A DNA stretch of 64,000 nucleotides from positions 1 to 64,000 of the forward strand of contig NZ_JAIZAP010000003.1 of NCBI RefSeq assembly GCF_020404745.1. Direction: 5' to 3'. The notes beneath the pieces are model-generated. The model made no database searches. It was not told where the DNA came from and saw only the letters and a list, made by a program, of their open reading frames with translations. Below are positions 52,445-62,321 of this stretch, piece by piece. The translations under genes were made by a program, and so were the position numbers. Source of the stretch: Aquibacillus saliphilus (GTDB lineage Bacteria > Bacillota > Bacilli > Bacillales > Amphibacillaceae). Positions within the stretch are counted from its first letter, which is position 1; every line of letters starts with the position of its first letter.

Positions 52445-54379
52445 ATGGCAACTCTAGCTAAAATCATTACAAATAAGAGCCCTAACGAAATGAATCAGCC
52501 TATCTTAAGTAAAAGTTTTGACTTCCTTAAACTTCATGGCGAGCTACTTGCTGCCCTTTTTAGCGGATTATTAATTCTTCTTGCCTGGGTTTTTGAAAAT
52601 TCTCTTGATCACCGCATTTGGGTACTACTCAATAGTACCGCGTTTATTATTGGTGGTTTTGCCAAAGCCAAAGAAGGTATTCAAGAAACAGTCTCAACTA
52701 AAAAACTAAATGTGGAAATGCTCATGATATTTGCAGCAATCGGTTCTGCAGCAATTGGTTATTGGACTGAAGGAGCTATTCTCATCTTTATATTTGCTTT
52801 ATCAGGTGCTCTTGAAACTTATACAATGAACAAAAGCGAACGCGATATCTCCTCATTGATGAATCTGCAACCTGAGCAAGCACTAAGAATCAACGGTAAT
52901 GAACAGGAATTAATTAATGTTTCAGAATTGATTGTTGGTGATAAAATTTTTATCAAAGCCGGAGAACGTGTACCCATTGACGGTATTATTACTTCTGGAA
53001 CAACATCAATTGATGAAAGTGCCATCACAGGTGAAGCGATGCCAGTTACTAAGGAAATGGATCATCAGGTCTTCGCAGGAACAGTCAATTTAAACGGAAG
53101 TATAACTGTTGAAATGGAAAAACCAGCTAATGAATCGTTATTCCAAAAAATTATTAGTCTTGTTCAGTCAGCTCAAAGCGAGAAATCACCATCTCAGTTA
53201 TTTATTGAGACATTTGAAAATAAGTATGTAAATGCAGTTCTAATCCTTGTTATCCTTATGATGTTCATTCCTCATTATTTACTTGGATCGAGTTTTACAG
53301 TTTCGATTTATCGAGCAATGATATTACTGGTAGTTGCATCTCCTTGTGCATTAGTGGCGTCAATTATGCCGGCAACTCTATCCGCTATATCGAACGGGGC
53401 ACGGCAAGGAATCTTATTTAAAGGTGGCGTTCATGTTGAAAACCTATCGAATGTTCATGCTATTGCCTTTGATAAAACAGGAACGTTAACACACGGAAAG
53501 CCTGTCGTTACAGATTCCTTCTTTCGTTCATCAGATGAAGAAGACTATGTTTTACCGATAATTTCTTCCATCGAAAAGGAATCCAATCATCCACTAGCCC
53601 AAGCAATTGTTAAACTGTGTAACCAAAAAGTTATTCCTATCAACTACGAAGTAACACACATGCAAGATATTAGCGGTAGCGGTGTTAAGGCAAACGTAGA
53701 CAATAAAACATGGAAAATCGGGAACGCTGATTTTGTTGGAAAAGATAAAGCGGATAAATTTCATAATGGGATTGCGAAACAACTCGCAGATCAATCTAAA
53801 TCACTCGTGTTTATCGCAAATGGGGATGAAGTAGTAGCTGTCTTTGCTTTAAAAGATTCTATTCGAGAGGATAGTAAAAAGGCAATTCAGTTATTAAAGA
53901 AAAACAACATCCATACCATAATGATTACTGGAGATAATCAAACGACAGCCAATGCAATCGCAAAAGAAGCTGGTGTTGATCAATGTATTGCTAACTGCCT
54001 TCCTGAAGATAAAGTGACTCACATAAAAGAATTGCAAACAAAATTCGGTCACGTTGTCATGATTGGTGATGGCATAAATGATGCCCCTGCCCTCGCTACT
54101 GCCAACGTCGGGATTGCGATGGGAACCGGAACAGATGTTGCACTAGAGACTGCTGATATTGTACTAATGAAGAACAAATTATCAAAAGTCGCCGATGCAA
54201 TTACCATTTCCAAACGGATGAACAAAATAGTAAAACAAAATGTCGTACTGTCAATTACCGTTATTTCATTGTTAATTTTAACTAACTTTTTACAGGTTAT
54301 TGATTTGCCGTTAGGTGTAATTGGACATGAAGGTAGTACCATTTTAGTTATTTTAAATGGACTACGCTTATTAAAATAA
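52445..54379 (+). CDS. pfeT: PerR-controlled P1B-4 metal-exporting ATPase (PfeT/ZosA-like)
   Basis: The 644-residue ATPase lacks an N-terminal metal-binding domain. It has the membrane motif SPC (about 299-301), actuator TGE (195-197), phosphorylated Asp343 in DKTGT, MITGDNQTTANAIAKE and MIGDGINDAPALATA, and a C-terminal HEGST (628-632) as in P1B-4 pumps. B. subtilis PfeT (earlier ZosA) exports ferrous iron and is induced by peroxide and iron via PerR and Fur; the perfect Per box upstream supports the same logic. The ATG at 52445 is favoured with AAAGGGG upstream; the ATG at 52436 overlaps it. Confidence 0.9.
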   Translation: MATLAKIITNKSPNEMNQPILSKSFDFLKLHGELLAALFSGLLILLAWVFENSLDHRIWVLLNSTAFIIGGFAKAKEGIQETVSTKKLNVEMLMIFAAIGSAAIGYWTEGAILIFIFALSGALETYTMNKSERDISSLMNLQPEQALRINGNEQELINVSELIVGDKIFIKAGERVPIDGIITSGTTSIDESAITGEAMPVTKEMDHQVFAGTVNLNGSITVEMEKPANESLFQKIISLVQSAQSEKSPSQLFIETFENKYVNAVLILVILMMFIPHYLLGSSFTVSIYRAMILLVVASPCALVASIMPATLSAISNGARQGILFKGGVHVENLSNVHAIAFDKTGTLTHGKPVVTDSFFRSSDEEDYVLPIISSIEKESNHPLAQAIVKLCNQKVIPINYEVTHMQDISGSGVKANVDNKTWKIGNADFVGKDKADKFHNGIAKQLADQSKSLVFIANGDEVVAVFALKDSIREDSKKAIQLLKKNNIHTIMITGDNQTTANAIAKEAGVDQCIANCLPEDKVTHIKELQTKFGHVVMIGDGINDAPALATANVGIAMGTGTDVALETADIVLMKNKLSKVADAITISKRMNKIVKQNVVLSITVISLLILTNFLQVIDLPLGVIGHEGSTILVILNGLRLLK

Positions 54380-54416
54380 GGCTCTTTTCGCATTGTTTGT
54401 GGCTATTGATGGGAAT

Positions 54417-54891
54417 TGTGACGTAAATTCTAGTTCCACTCTAATTGAATCGAGTGCGATACGATCGCTTCGTCAGAATACTTCGCTTTCCGTGGGCACG
54501 GCCTTAGCCTCCTCAGAATCAAAGAACGATTCTTCCGGGATCTTCGGCTCGTGGGACTGCGATTACTCGTCCCATCGAAAACCTTTCGCTAGTCCCACTG
54601 GAGTCTTCGTATTCTGCCTACGCTGAGTAGTGGTTTTCTGATTAATGAGTATCTATATGCCGTAAAATCAACATTTCGTGAGACTCTTGCCATTTGTACA
54701 GAAAGCTTTCCTAAGCGGAGGCAATACACGAAGACTCCTGCGGGAGGAAAGGCATAGATGAGACCCCGCAGTGCGCAGCACGAGGAGGCTCATCAGCCAC
54801 CCGCGGAAAGCGAAGTGTATTGCCGCAGCGCTGACATAGCATTCATCTTATAAAGAATATAAATGGAAATCAACTCAGCAGTTACGTCGTA
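54417..54891. mobile_element. GC-rich palindromic MITE-like element, copy 2
   Basis: Bounded by TGTGACGTAA (54417-54426) and inverted AGTTACGTCGTA (54880-54891). The stretch 54712-54832 is the reverse complement of much of copy 1 (12428-12556), including CCCGCGGAAAGCGAAGTGTA. No transposase. It lies between pfeT and yfkH. Confidence 0.72.
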
Positions 54892-54997
54892 GTCTATAGA
54901 AATTTCGATTAAGATTCAATACTTGGAAAAAGCAACGATGGTTTAGAAAACAGCTGAAAATAAAAACCGGATATCGGAAATTCTAGTTACTAAATAA

Positions 54998-55034
54998 TCA
55001 AAAAGCTGGCTAAAAGAGAAGCCAGCTTTTTGAT
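54998..55034. terminator. Terminator downstream of yfkH
   Basis: AAAAAGCTGGCT/AGCCAGCTTTTT hairpin with a short loop, adjoining the yfkH stop. Confidence 0.88.
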
Positions 55035-55035
55035 A

Positions 55036-55863
55036 TTACCAACTCTTTTCTATTCTTCGAAGTTTTAATAGTGCATTAATTTCCCCACCGGTAATAATGA
55101 TAATGCCAGAAATATAGAACCATATCATTAAAATAATTACTCCACCAAGACTTCCATATGTGGCAGAATAGTTACCGATTGTATTAACATAATGAGAAAA
55201 TAATAAAGATACTAGTTGCCAGCAAATTGTCGCAAAAATCGCTCCAATTGCTACATCTTTAATGTGAACTTTTTTATTAGGTGCAAGTATGTAAAGAGCT
55301 AGTAGAACGGTGAAAAATACAACCGATGAAATAACCCACCTGAGCGTATTCCATGTTTGCAGAAAGTCATCAGAAAGACCAAAAAATGAAAATAAATAAA
55401 CACCAATTGCTTCACCAAAAATCGGAAGTAAAAAGGCAATGATAATTACAAAAAGCATTGCAATAGTAAGCACAATAGCTATTAATCTAGAAACAATAAA
55501 CGACCTATTTTCCTCGACATTATATGCCGCATTAAATGCGCGCATAATTGCATTAATCCCATTAGATGCAGACCAAAGCGTACCAATTATACCGATTGAT
55601 AATAGTCCCCCGTTCCTTTCAGAAACAATCTTATCTACATTTTCACTGATAAGATTTACTGTTTCAGCAGGCGCATAGCTACCAATAAAATTCATAACAT
55701 CTATTTCCGGTAACGGTAAATAACCCAAAAGAGTCACCAGAAAAATCATAAATGGAAATAAGGACAGTAAAAAGAAATAGGCTAACTGTGCGGACAAACC
55801 AAATACATCGTCATCCATCATTCGTTTTAATAATCTTTTTACAAACTGAAATGCTTCTAACAC
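55036..55863 (-). CDS. yfkH: YihY/BrkB family membrane protein (YfkH)
   Basis: The 275-residue protein has six or so membrane segments and the YihY signature LSAQLAYFFLLSLFPFMIFLVTLLGYLP, SASNGINAIMRAFNAAYNVEENRS and YGSLGGVIILMIWFYISGIIIITGGEINA. Once called ribonuclease BN, the family has no proven RNase activity. Its place next to yfkI and yfkJ matches B. subtilis. The start is GTG at 55863 with GAGGGGAG ahead. Confidence 0.9.
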   Translation of the reverse strand: MLEAFQFVKRLLKRMMDDDVFGLSAQLAYFFLLSLFPFMIFLVTLLGYLPLPEIDVMNFIGSYAPAETVNLISENVDKIVSERNGGLLSIGIIGTLWSASNGINAIMRAFNAAYNVEENRSFIVSRLIAIVLTIAMLFVIIIAFLLPIFGEAIGVYLFSFFGLSDDFLQTWNTLRWVISSVVFFTVLLALYILAPNKKVHIKDVAIGAIFATICWQLVSLLFSHYVNTIGNYSATYGSLGGVIILMIWFYISGIIIITGGEINALLKLRRIEKSW

Positions 55864-55896
55864 GGAGCAATTCTCCCCTCTTCCTTTAACGTTTAG

Positions 55897-56205
55897 TTAT
55901 TCACCTTTTAGCTTTTCATTTTCTGTCACTTCAGCTTGGCTGATTGAATCTAACGTTTCTTGCACCTGAGTTAGGATAGTTAAGACGCTATTTATTCCTC
56001 TTGTTAAGTCTGTAGATATGGTTTCGTAACTATTTCGAAGATTGTAAAAAGCTTCTGAAGGATTTTTCACGTAATTGTTCGCTGTACGGCTCGATGTTTT
56101 CAGCTGATCCAAAACATCATTTCTTGTGTTTCGATCAAACATGGTAACTAATCCACCAACCGCCGCTCCTATAATTATACCTCTAATTAGTTTTCGATTA
56201 CTCAT
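55897..56205 (-). CDS. yfkI: YtxH-like protein (YfkI position)
   Basis: The 102-residue protein has a glycine-rich N-terminal membrane segment (LIRGIIIGAAVGGLVTMFD) followed by a helical tail, as in YtxH-type general stress proteins. It sits exactly where B. subtilis has yfkI, between yfkH and yfkJ. It overlaps the yfkJ gene by eight bases. Function unknown; a scaffold role is plausible. Confidence 0.78.
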   Translation of the reverse strand: MSNRKLIRGIIIGAAVGGLVTMFDRNTRNDVLDQLKTSSRTANNYVKNPSEAFYNLRNSYETISTDLTRGINSVLTILTQVQETLDSISQAEVTENEKLKGE

Positions 56206-56692
56206 TCATTCCACTCCTTATTTTCAGATGATGTGTTAGCTTTACATGTTCAAGAAACTCTAAACATCCTTGATTAATCAATTCGTAAGTATAGTCAAAG
56301 TTGTTCGTATAATAAGGGTCTGGCACATTACTTTCTGATGGATTTTTGACAAAATCCATTAACTTTGCAATTTTTACATTTTTACCTTCATTCTGAATTG
56401 CTTGTAAATCCTCTATATTTTCATCGTCCATCGCAATAATATAATCAAATTCTTCCCAATCATCTTTCTCCACCTGTCTTGCTTTTATTCCAAAATATGA
56501 AATAGACTGCCTCTCTAACAGGTTTCTAGTTCCAGGATGAGGTGAATTACCATTATGCCATTGGCCGGTTCCGGCTGAATCAACAGTTAACCATTGGTCC
56601 AAACCTTGTTTATGTATTAAGTCACGCAAAACAGCTTCTGCCATAGGGGACCTACAAATATTTCCTAAGCATATAAATAATACCTTAATCAT
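56198..56692 (-). CDS. yfkJ: Low-molecular-weight protein-tyrosine phosphatase YfkJ
   Basis: The 164-residue protein has the catalytic loop FICLGNICRSPMAEAV, in the form CxGNxCRSP, with a Leu in the variable position, and the general-acid aspartate in VPDPYYTNNFDYTY. B. subtilis YfkJ is a low-Mr PTP involved in ethanol stress resistance. The ATG at 56692 (MIKVLF) follows AGGTG; the longer GTG start at 56704 overlaps that site. It starts the yfkJ-yfkI-yfkH operon. Confidence 0.93.
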   Translation of the reverse strand: MIKVLFICLGNICRSPMAEAVLRDLIHKQGLDQWLTVDSAGTGQWHNGNSPHPGTRNLLERQSISYFGIKARQVEKDDWEEFDYIIAMDDENIEDLQAIQNEGKNVKIAKLMDFVKNPSESNVPDPYYTNNFDYTYELINQGCLEFLEHVKLTHHLKIRSGMNE

Positions 56693-56868
56693 ATCTTTTA
56701 ACACCTACCCATCTTACTAGTTTAATTATACATATATGTTTTGCATAAAGAAAACTTGACGATTACTACGCGAAACTATTCGTATTGAAGTAGTTTTTGA
56801 TTTTAGCCGTACAGTTTACAGGAATTTTAAACTAGTATAATATTTAACCATACTTTTAAGGGGGAATT

Positions 56869-58242
56869 ATGTTGACTGAAGAATCAACCTTGTTAAATGT
56901 AGTTAATCAGATTAGCGGATATGTTTGGGGTCCTCCACTATTAATCCTATTAGTAGGAACTGGCCTCTATCTCACGATTAGACTCGGATTTCTCCAGGTC
57001 AAGGCATTACCTTACGCATTAAAACTTGCTTTTAGTCCTGAAAAGAAAAATACGAAATCCAAAGGGGATATCAGTCATTATCAAGCACTCACCACAGCTA
57101 TGGCCGCTACTATCGGGACAGGTAATATTGCAGGTGTTGCAACTGCAGTAGTTTTAGGTGGTCCTGGAGCAGTTCTATGGATGTGGGTCACAGCGTTTTT
57201 GGGTATGGCTACTAAATACGCAGAAGCAATTTTGGCGGTCAAGTATCGTGTAACCAACGATAAAGGAGAAATCTCTGGCGGGCCAATGTATTATTTAGAA
57301 AGAGGACTAAATGCCAAGTGGCTTGGTATTACTTTTGCAATATTTGGCGCTATTGCTGCATTCGGAATTGGAAACATGGTACAGTCTAATACTGTTTCCG
57401 ATGTACTAAATGGCTCTTTTAATGTACCTAAGTGGGGTACAGGACTTGCCCTCGCCGTCTTAGCAGGACTTGTTATTATAGGTGGTATAAAAAGCATAGG
57501 ACGTGTTACATCATTCTTCGTTCCTATCATGGCTCTTTTTTATGTTGTTGGTGGACTAATTATTATTATTATGAATTTCGATCTTGTTCCTAGCGCAATT
57601 AGTCTTATTTTTTCGGATGCGTTTACCGGAAGTGCAGTTGGCGGTGGTCTTTTAGGAACGGCCATTCGGTATGGTGTGGCACGAGGAGTGTTCTCCAATG
57701 AAGCTGGTCTAGGTTCTGCTCCAATTGCCGCAGCTGCTGCTAGGACAGATTATCCAGGTCGCCAAGCATTAGTATCTATGACTCAAGTATTTATTGATAC
57801 AATTATTGTTTGTTCGATTACTGGTATTACTTTGGTAATGGGAAATTTATATGCAGGTGGGTTAACTGGGGCAGAACTTACTTCCGCTTCGTTTGCTTTG
57901 TTCCTAGGTGACGCAGGTACTTATATTGTTACAATAGGAACTATCTTCTTCGCATTTTCTACCATTGTCGGTTGGTCTTACTATGGTGAAAAATGTTTTA
58001 GTTATTTGTTCAAAGATAAGTTCATTCCATACTACCGAGCTCTTTTCATTTTACTTGTCTTCTATGGCGCCATTGAAACTCTAAATGTAATCTGGGGTAT
58101 CGCTGATATTATGAACGGATTAATGGCATTGCCAAACTTAATTGGACTTCTTGGTCTCTCTGGAGTTGTTGTAGCTGAGACGAGAAAATTCTTAAAAGTT
58201 GCAAAAGAAGAAAAAGAGTTAGCCAAAAGTCAGGCAAATTAA
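56869..58242 (+). CDS. yflA: Sodium:alanine symporter family amino acid carrier (YflA/AlsT-like)
   Basis: The 457-residue protein has about eleven membrane segments and the AGCS signature TTAMAATIGTGNIAGVATAV and GVARGVFSNEAGLGSAPIAAAAARTDYPGRQ. Family members couple sodium or proton uptake to alanine, glycine or glutamine. The start follows AAGGGGG. The yfk/yfl neighbours suggest YflA of B. subtilis. Confidence 0.92.
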   Translation: MLTEESTLLNVVNQISGYVWGPPLLILLVGTGLYLTIRLGFLQVKALPYALKLAFSPEKKNTKSKGDISHYQALTTAMAATIGTGNIAGVATAVVLGGPGAVLWMWVTAFLGMATKYAEAILAVKYRVTNDKGEISGGPMYYLERGLNAKWLGITFAIFGAIAAFGIGNMVQSNTVSDVLNGSFNVPKWGTGLALAVLAGLVIIGGIKSIGRVTSFFVPIMALFYVVGGLIIIIMNFDLVPSAISLIFSDAFTGSAVGGGLLGTAIRYGVARGVFSNEAGLGSAPIAAAAARTDYPGRQALVSMTQVFIDTIIVCSITGITLVMGNLYAGGLTGAELTSASFALFLGDAGTYIVTIGTIFFAFSTIVGWSYYGEKCFSYLFKDKFIPYYRALFILLVFYGAIETLNVIWGIADIMNGLMALPNLIGLLGLSGVVVAETRKFLKVAKEEKELAKSQAN

Positions 58243-58254
58243 TAATGAATAAAC

Positions 58255-58294
58255 TTGGGATAGTGCCGCACCTATAAATCTGGCACTATCCCAA
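58255..58294. terminator. Terminator between yflA and the SRAP gene
   Basis: TTGGGATAGTGCC/GGCACTATCCCAA stem. Confidence 0.8.
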
Positions 58295-58326
58295 ATTTTA
58301 TGAATTTCCATTACACGTGACTAACC

Positions 58327-58995
58327 TTACGAAGTTAGTGGCTTAATACATGCTTTATTTTCATTTTTTACTGAGTTCACAATATCACTAACATTATAGG
58401 CAGTTAACTCTTCCACCTTTAGTGTTTCAAGAAACTCATGAACTTCATTTGGATGTCGTTTTATTGGTTTGATCCATTGCTCTTCTTTATCTTTTGGCAA
58501 GATAACCGGCATACGATCGTGGATTTTATGCATAAAATCATTTGCTTCTTTGGTAAGAATTGTACATGTATGTAGTCGTTGTCCATCATTCTCCCACATA
58601 TCCCATAAACCAGCAAAAGCAAATAGCTTTCGATTAGCCAAAGAGATTCGTTTCGGTTGTTTGCCTACTTCAGATTTTTGCCATTCGTAAAAGCTATCAG
58701 CAATAATCAAACAACGTTTACCAGATAATAATTGTTTGAAACTCGGCTTTTCATGAGCCGTCTCACTTCTAGCATTAATCATCTTATAGCCAATTTTTGA
58801 ATCCTTTGCCCAAGATGGAACAAGACCCCACTTCAGAAATCCTGCTCTTTTTTTCTGCCCATCATGAATAATCGCTAGTATATTTTGTCCTGGCGCTATG
58901 TTATATCTTGGTTGATAGGACGTTATATTACCCTTTAAATCATATTCCTGGAGAACTTCTAACTCATTTGCATCAAGTGTAAATCGACCACACAT
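58327..58995 (-). CDS. SRAP domain protein (HMCES/YedK-like)
   Basis: The 222-residue protein starts MCGRF: after methionine removal the N-terminal Cys2 forms a covalent link to abasic sites in single-stranded DNA. Other SRAP landmarks are YNIAPGQN, NARSETAHEKPSF, RCLIIADSFYEW (Glu) and HDRMPVIL (His). The start codon is fixed by this motif and by AAGGAGTG. It probably shields abasic sites at replication forks. Confidence 0.95.
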   Translation of the reverse strand: MCGRFTLDANELEVLQEYDLKGNITSYQPRYNIAPGQNILAIIHDGQKKRAGFLKWGLVPSWAKDSKIGYKMINARSETAHEKPSFKQLLSGKRCLIIADSFYEWQKSEVGKQPKRISLANRKLFAFAGLWDMWENDGQRLHTCTILTKEANDFMHKIHDRMPVILPKDKEEQWIKPIKRHPNEVHEFLETLKVEELTAYNVSDIVNSVKNENKACIKPLTS

Positions 58996-59017
58996 GTTTA
59001 GACACTCCTTAACTCTT

Positions 59018-59740
59018 TTAGTTTTGATGATTTATTATCGCACGTTCTATAGTTCTTTGGATATCTTTTGCTATCTCCGTATTCTTCTTAGTTTCATACT
59101 GATCAGGATAAATCGGATCACATATCTCGATAGTTACATCTGCAGCTTTTATTTTTCCATTATTGTTTTCTAAAATATTGTACGTTCCATTGATTGCAAC
59201 CGGTACAATAGGTACTCCAGCCTTTGTGCCGAGTCTTAAACTTCCAGATTTAAACTCGTGTAGCTTTGCACCTCTACTTCTAGTTCCCTCAGGAAAAATA
59301 ACCATCGACTGACCATTTTTTAAGTTATCTATTCCTTTACTAATCACTTTAATTGCTTCTCTACGGTTAGCCCGATCTATGAATACACATTGCATCTCAT
59401 CCATCCAAGCACGGACAATCGGTATTTTTTTAATTTCTTTTTTAGCAATAAACCCCAAAGGCTTTCCAGCAAAACCTATTAATACTAAAATATCAAAAAT
59501 TCCTTGATGATTCGAAACATATAGAACAGGACCGTTTGGTAATTTATTTTGTCCCCGGACATTTACCTTCGTTCCAGTTCTCTCAATTACCTTAAGAGCT
59601 ACATTCTGTGGCGCTTGAAATACACGCTCATTCTTATCTTTAATTGGTACACTATCAGAAATTTTCTTTACCCTTCTAAGATCGGGTAAAGTTCTTAAGA
59701 CTGTAAAAGCTGCAAAAATATATATTAATAAAGTTCGCAT
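59018..59740 (-). CDS. plsC: 1-acyl-sn-glycerol-3-phosphate acyltransferase
   Basis: The 240-residue enzyme carries the acyltransferase motifs SNHQGIFDIL (HX4D), QCVFIDRANRREA, FPEGTRSRG and GVPIVPVAING. It adds the second acyl chain in phosphatidic acid synthesis at the membrane. An N-terminal hydrophobic segment anchors it. The ATG follows AAAGGGAG. It starts 22 bases before the SRAP gene on the same strand. Confidence 0.93.
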   Translation of the reverse strand: MRTLLIYIFAAFTVLRTLPDLRRVKKISDSVPIKDKNERVFQAPQNVALKVIERTGTKVNVRGQNKLPNGPVLYVSNHQGIFDILVLIGFAGKPLGFIAKKEIKKIPIVRAWMDEMQCVFIDRANRREAIKVISKGIDNLKNGQSMVIFPEGTRSRGAKLHEFKSGSLRLGTKAGVPIVPVAINGTYNILENNNGKIKAADVTIEICDPIYPDQYETKKNTEIAKDIQRTIERAIINHQN

Positions 59741-59829
59741 GGTAAGCTCTCTCCCTTTTCAAGTGACGTATAGATATTTTCATTATCGGAATTTACCGAT
59801 TCAGTAGAACACAATTTCTCTATTTCGAG

Positions 59830-60477
59830 TCAATACAGTTTGACCAATTTAGTCTCTAGCGATTTGCGCAAGGTAGCCGCGATTGCATCAACAGTTAAAA
59901 TTTGATTGATGGCGTCAATATCATCCTTATTACAAAAGAGTGTCTGGTGAACAAACGAGATCGTTATTTGATTGGGATTGGTTTCGATAAGAGTTAATTC
60001 ATCATTTGGAGCCACATACCCTTCCTTTAGGACTCGAAAGTAATAGCCAGTGAAGCCTGTTTCAGTTACAACTGCAGGTATGTCTTTGATTTGATGGACC
60101 TCCGCAATTTTATAACACGGATTTCTCGGCTGAGAAACTTGTATGATCGCGTCTCCCAACTTAAAGGTATCACCAAGGTGAACCTCTTTCTCCGGTAAAT
60201 GGTCAACAGTAATATTTTCTCCAAAAGCCGGTGCTACAAAATCCCGGTTGTACCTAGCTCGCCAATATTTATAGTGGTGAAAACTGTACATTAAAAGCGC
60301 CTTATCTTCTCCACCATGATTTTTCAAATCTGCCTGTCCATCTCCTTCAAACCCTCTTTTGGATAGCCAAACAGGTTTGGAAGTAGATTTTTTAATAAAG
60401 CCAGTGTGTAGATTTTTGCCATTAAAATTATACTTGTTTGGAGTCCCAATGTTTAGAGACACAATTTGATAATTCAA
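59830..60477 (-). CDS. yflK: MOSC domain protein (YflK-like)
   Basis: The 215-residue protein is a MOSC-domain protein: GFEGDGQADLKNHGGEDKALLMYSFHHY, AFGENITV, LGDTFKLGDAIIQVSQPRNPC (the conserved cysteine) and GYYFRVLKEG. The domain handles sulfur and molybdopterin cofactor or N-hydroxylated base detoxification (YiiM type). The start is TTG at 60477 with AAAGGGG ahead. Yfl neighbours suggest YflK. Confidence 0.92.
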   Translation of the reverse strand: MNYQIVSLNIGTPNKYNFNGKNLHTGFIKKSTSKPVWLSKRGFEGDGQADLKNHGGEDKALLMYSFHHYKYWRARYNRDFVAPAFGENITVDHLPEKEVHLGDTFKLGDAIIQVSQPRNPCYKIAEVHQIKDIPAVVTETGFTGYYFRVLKEGYVAPNDELTLIETNPNQITISFVHQTLFCNKDDIDAINQILTVDAIAATLRKSLETKLVKLY

Positions 60478-60635
60478 TTTTAAAACCCCTTTTTAAATTT
60501 TCGTTTCAAACTAATTGATTTTCTTTTATTATATATTAAAAAATGACAAAATGAACTTTAGTCTTTCATAGATATTTTCCAAATGTTACAATGGCTGCTG
60601 CGTGATTTTTAAACATTTTGGAAAGGATGATAGGT

Positions 60636-60770
60636 ATGCATTTAGGTAGTAAGGGTTGGTATGTAGAAGAACTTAAAGGTTTAGGTGTGCGTTACATTCA
60701 AGGACGCAAAATTGAGAAGTACAAAAAATACGTACTTGCAAACCTATTAGAAGAAAAACAAGAAGTATAA
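60636..60770 (+). CDS. yflJ: DUF2639 short protein (YflJ-like)
   Basis: The 44-residue frame starts MHLGSKGWYVEELKGLGVRYIQG and is basic, matching DUF2639 (YflJ) from memory. A GAAAGGATGATAGG ribosome site precedes the ATG and a strong terminator follows. In B. subtilis yflJ lies beside yflK, as here. Function unknown. Confidence 0.82.
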   Translation: MHLGSKGWYVEELKGLGVRYIQGRKIEKYKKYVLANLLEEKQEV

Positions 60771-60789
60771 AACTTAATTTCACTTGTTG

Positions 60790-60820
60790 AAAGCAGGAAC
60801 ATTTGTTTCCTGCTTTTTTA
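60790..60820 (+). terminator. Terminator of yflJ
   Basis: AAGCAGGAAC/GTTTCCTGCTT followed by a T-run. Confidence 0.9.
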
Positions 60821-60970
60821 TTTTCTGAACCAATTTGAGTACATATATCACTGTTCTATTTTTCTTTATTAATAACCTGCCAATTTTTACTAACTACGCA
60901 ACCCCCATAAATTTCTGTTAAAATGAGAAATGCTATAGAAAAGAAAATTCACATCGATGGAGGAACACTC

Positions 60971-61978
60971 ATGTTTTCAAATGCTGAAGTTGGTATTGAC
61001 TTAGGTACCGCAAATATACTTGTTTATACAAAATCAAAAGGAATCGTATTAAACGAACCTTCCGTAGTTGCAATAGATACAAGAACGAATCAAGTTGTCG
61101 CAGTAGGAACAGAAGCAAAAGAAATGGTTGGTAAAACACCTAGAAATATCGTACCCATTCGTCCGTTAAAAGACGGCGTAATTGCTGATTACGACATTAC
61201 CGCTCAAATGCTAAAAGAAGTATTAAAAAAGGTTAGCAAAAAAATTGGTTTATCGATGAGAAAACCTACTGTCGTTGTATGTACGCCTTCTGGAAGTACG
61301 TCAGTAGAGCGACGAGCAATCCATAATGCCGTTAAAAGTTTCGGCGCCAAAGAAGTCCATCTAATTGAAGAGCCGATTGCAGCAGCGATTGGGGCTGACC
61401 TCCCTGTTGATGAGCCAATCGCAAGTGTTATTGTCGACATTGGTGGTGGAACCAGTGAAGTTGGAATTATATCATTTGGTGGAGTTGTATCTTGTCGCTC
61501 CGTCCGCACTGGTGGAGATAAGATGGATGAAGAAATTATTCAATACATTCGCAAAAATTTCAATATTTTAATTGGAGTTCGAACAGCTGAAAATATTAAA
61601 ATGGAAATTGGTTATGCATTAATTGAACATGAAGAGCAGTCGATGGATGTCCGGGGTAGAGATTTAGTCACTGGTTTACCTAAAACAATCACAGTTACAT
61701 CTACTCAAATACAACAAGCGATCAGGGAATCACTAGAATCAATATTAGATACAGTACGGTCTACTTTAGAAAATTGCCCTCCAGAACTTAGTGGTGATAT
61801 TGTCGACCGCGGGGTAACATTAACAGGTGGCGGTTCACTTCTAAATGGTATGCAGGAATGGCTCGCCAATGAAATCTATGTCCCAGTTCACCTAGCACCA
61901 AATCCACTTGAGTCAGTTGCAATTGGCACTGGAAGATCACTTAAGATGATTCACAAACTACAAAAAGCACTGAAATAA
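60971..61978 (+). CDS. mreBH: Rod-shape protein MreBH
   Basis: The 335-residue actin homologue (same length as B. subtilis MreBH) starts [19 protein letters not shown] and has phosphate loops [13 protein letters not shown] and [18 protein letters not shown], adenine-binding [23 protein letters not shown] and [10 protein letters not shown] at the C-terminus. It guides lateral cell-wall synthesis and LytE in B. subtilis. The ATG at 60971 follows ATGGAGGA; the longer frame to 60923 lacks a ribosome site. Confidence 0.94.
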   Translation: MFSNAEVGIDLGTANILVYTKSKGIVLNEPSVVAIDTRTNQVVAVGTEAKEMVGKTPRNIVPIRPLKDGVIADYDITAQMLKEVLKKVSKKIGLSMRKPTVVVCTPSGSTSVERRAIHNAVKSFGAKEVHLIEEPIAAAIGADLPVDEPIASVIVDIGGGTSEVGIISFGGVVSCRSVRTGGDKMDEEIIQYIRKNFNILIGVRTAENIKMEIGYALIEHEEQSMDVRGRDLVTGLPKTITVTSTQIQQAIRESLESILDTVRSTLENCPPELSGDIVDRGVTLTGGGSLLNGMQEWLANEIYVPVHLAPNPLESVAIGTGRSLKMIHKLQKALK

Positions 61979-62132
61979 CAACAAAAGCGCAGGCGCCTTG
62001 CTCATCCCCGACAAGCTTAAGACAAGCCCTCGGCGTGGTGCTTTTTGCCCGTGATGAGGCTTGGCTTTAGACCTCAGGCGGGTGCATTCGAAATAAGCAA
62101 ACCGCTCCGGGTAGGCGCTGGAGCTAGACATC
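61979..62132. repeat. GGCGC...GAGCTAGACAT element, long copy 5
   Basis: The fullest copy runs from ACAAAAGCGCAGGCGCC through CCCCGACAAGC, GGCGTGGTGCTTTTTGCCCG, TAGACCTCAGGCGGG and CCGGGTAGGCGCTG to GAGCTAGACAT. Multiple short inverted GC-rich segments give it a strongly folded form. It lies between mreBH and a terminator. Confidence 0.7.
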
Positions 62133-62163
62133 AAAGTTTATACTATTTCTTATCTTAGTTAAC

Positions 62164-62193
62164 AGAGACCTTACATTGTAAGGTCTCTTTTTT
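62164..62193. terminator. Terminator between mreBH and murE
   Basis: AGAGACCTTAC/GTAAGGTCTCT followed by six T. Confidence 0.9.
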
Positions 62194-62321
62194 ATTCAAT
62201 ATGCAAAGTGACCTTCGTATATTTTTCTAGTTTCTATCCTTTCATGAAAATGTTTCTAGTACTACATCTTTTAAAAATGGATAAAATAAAAAGGTCAAAA
62301 ATTATTACGAGAGGTTAAATA

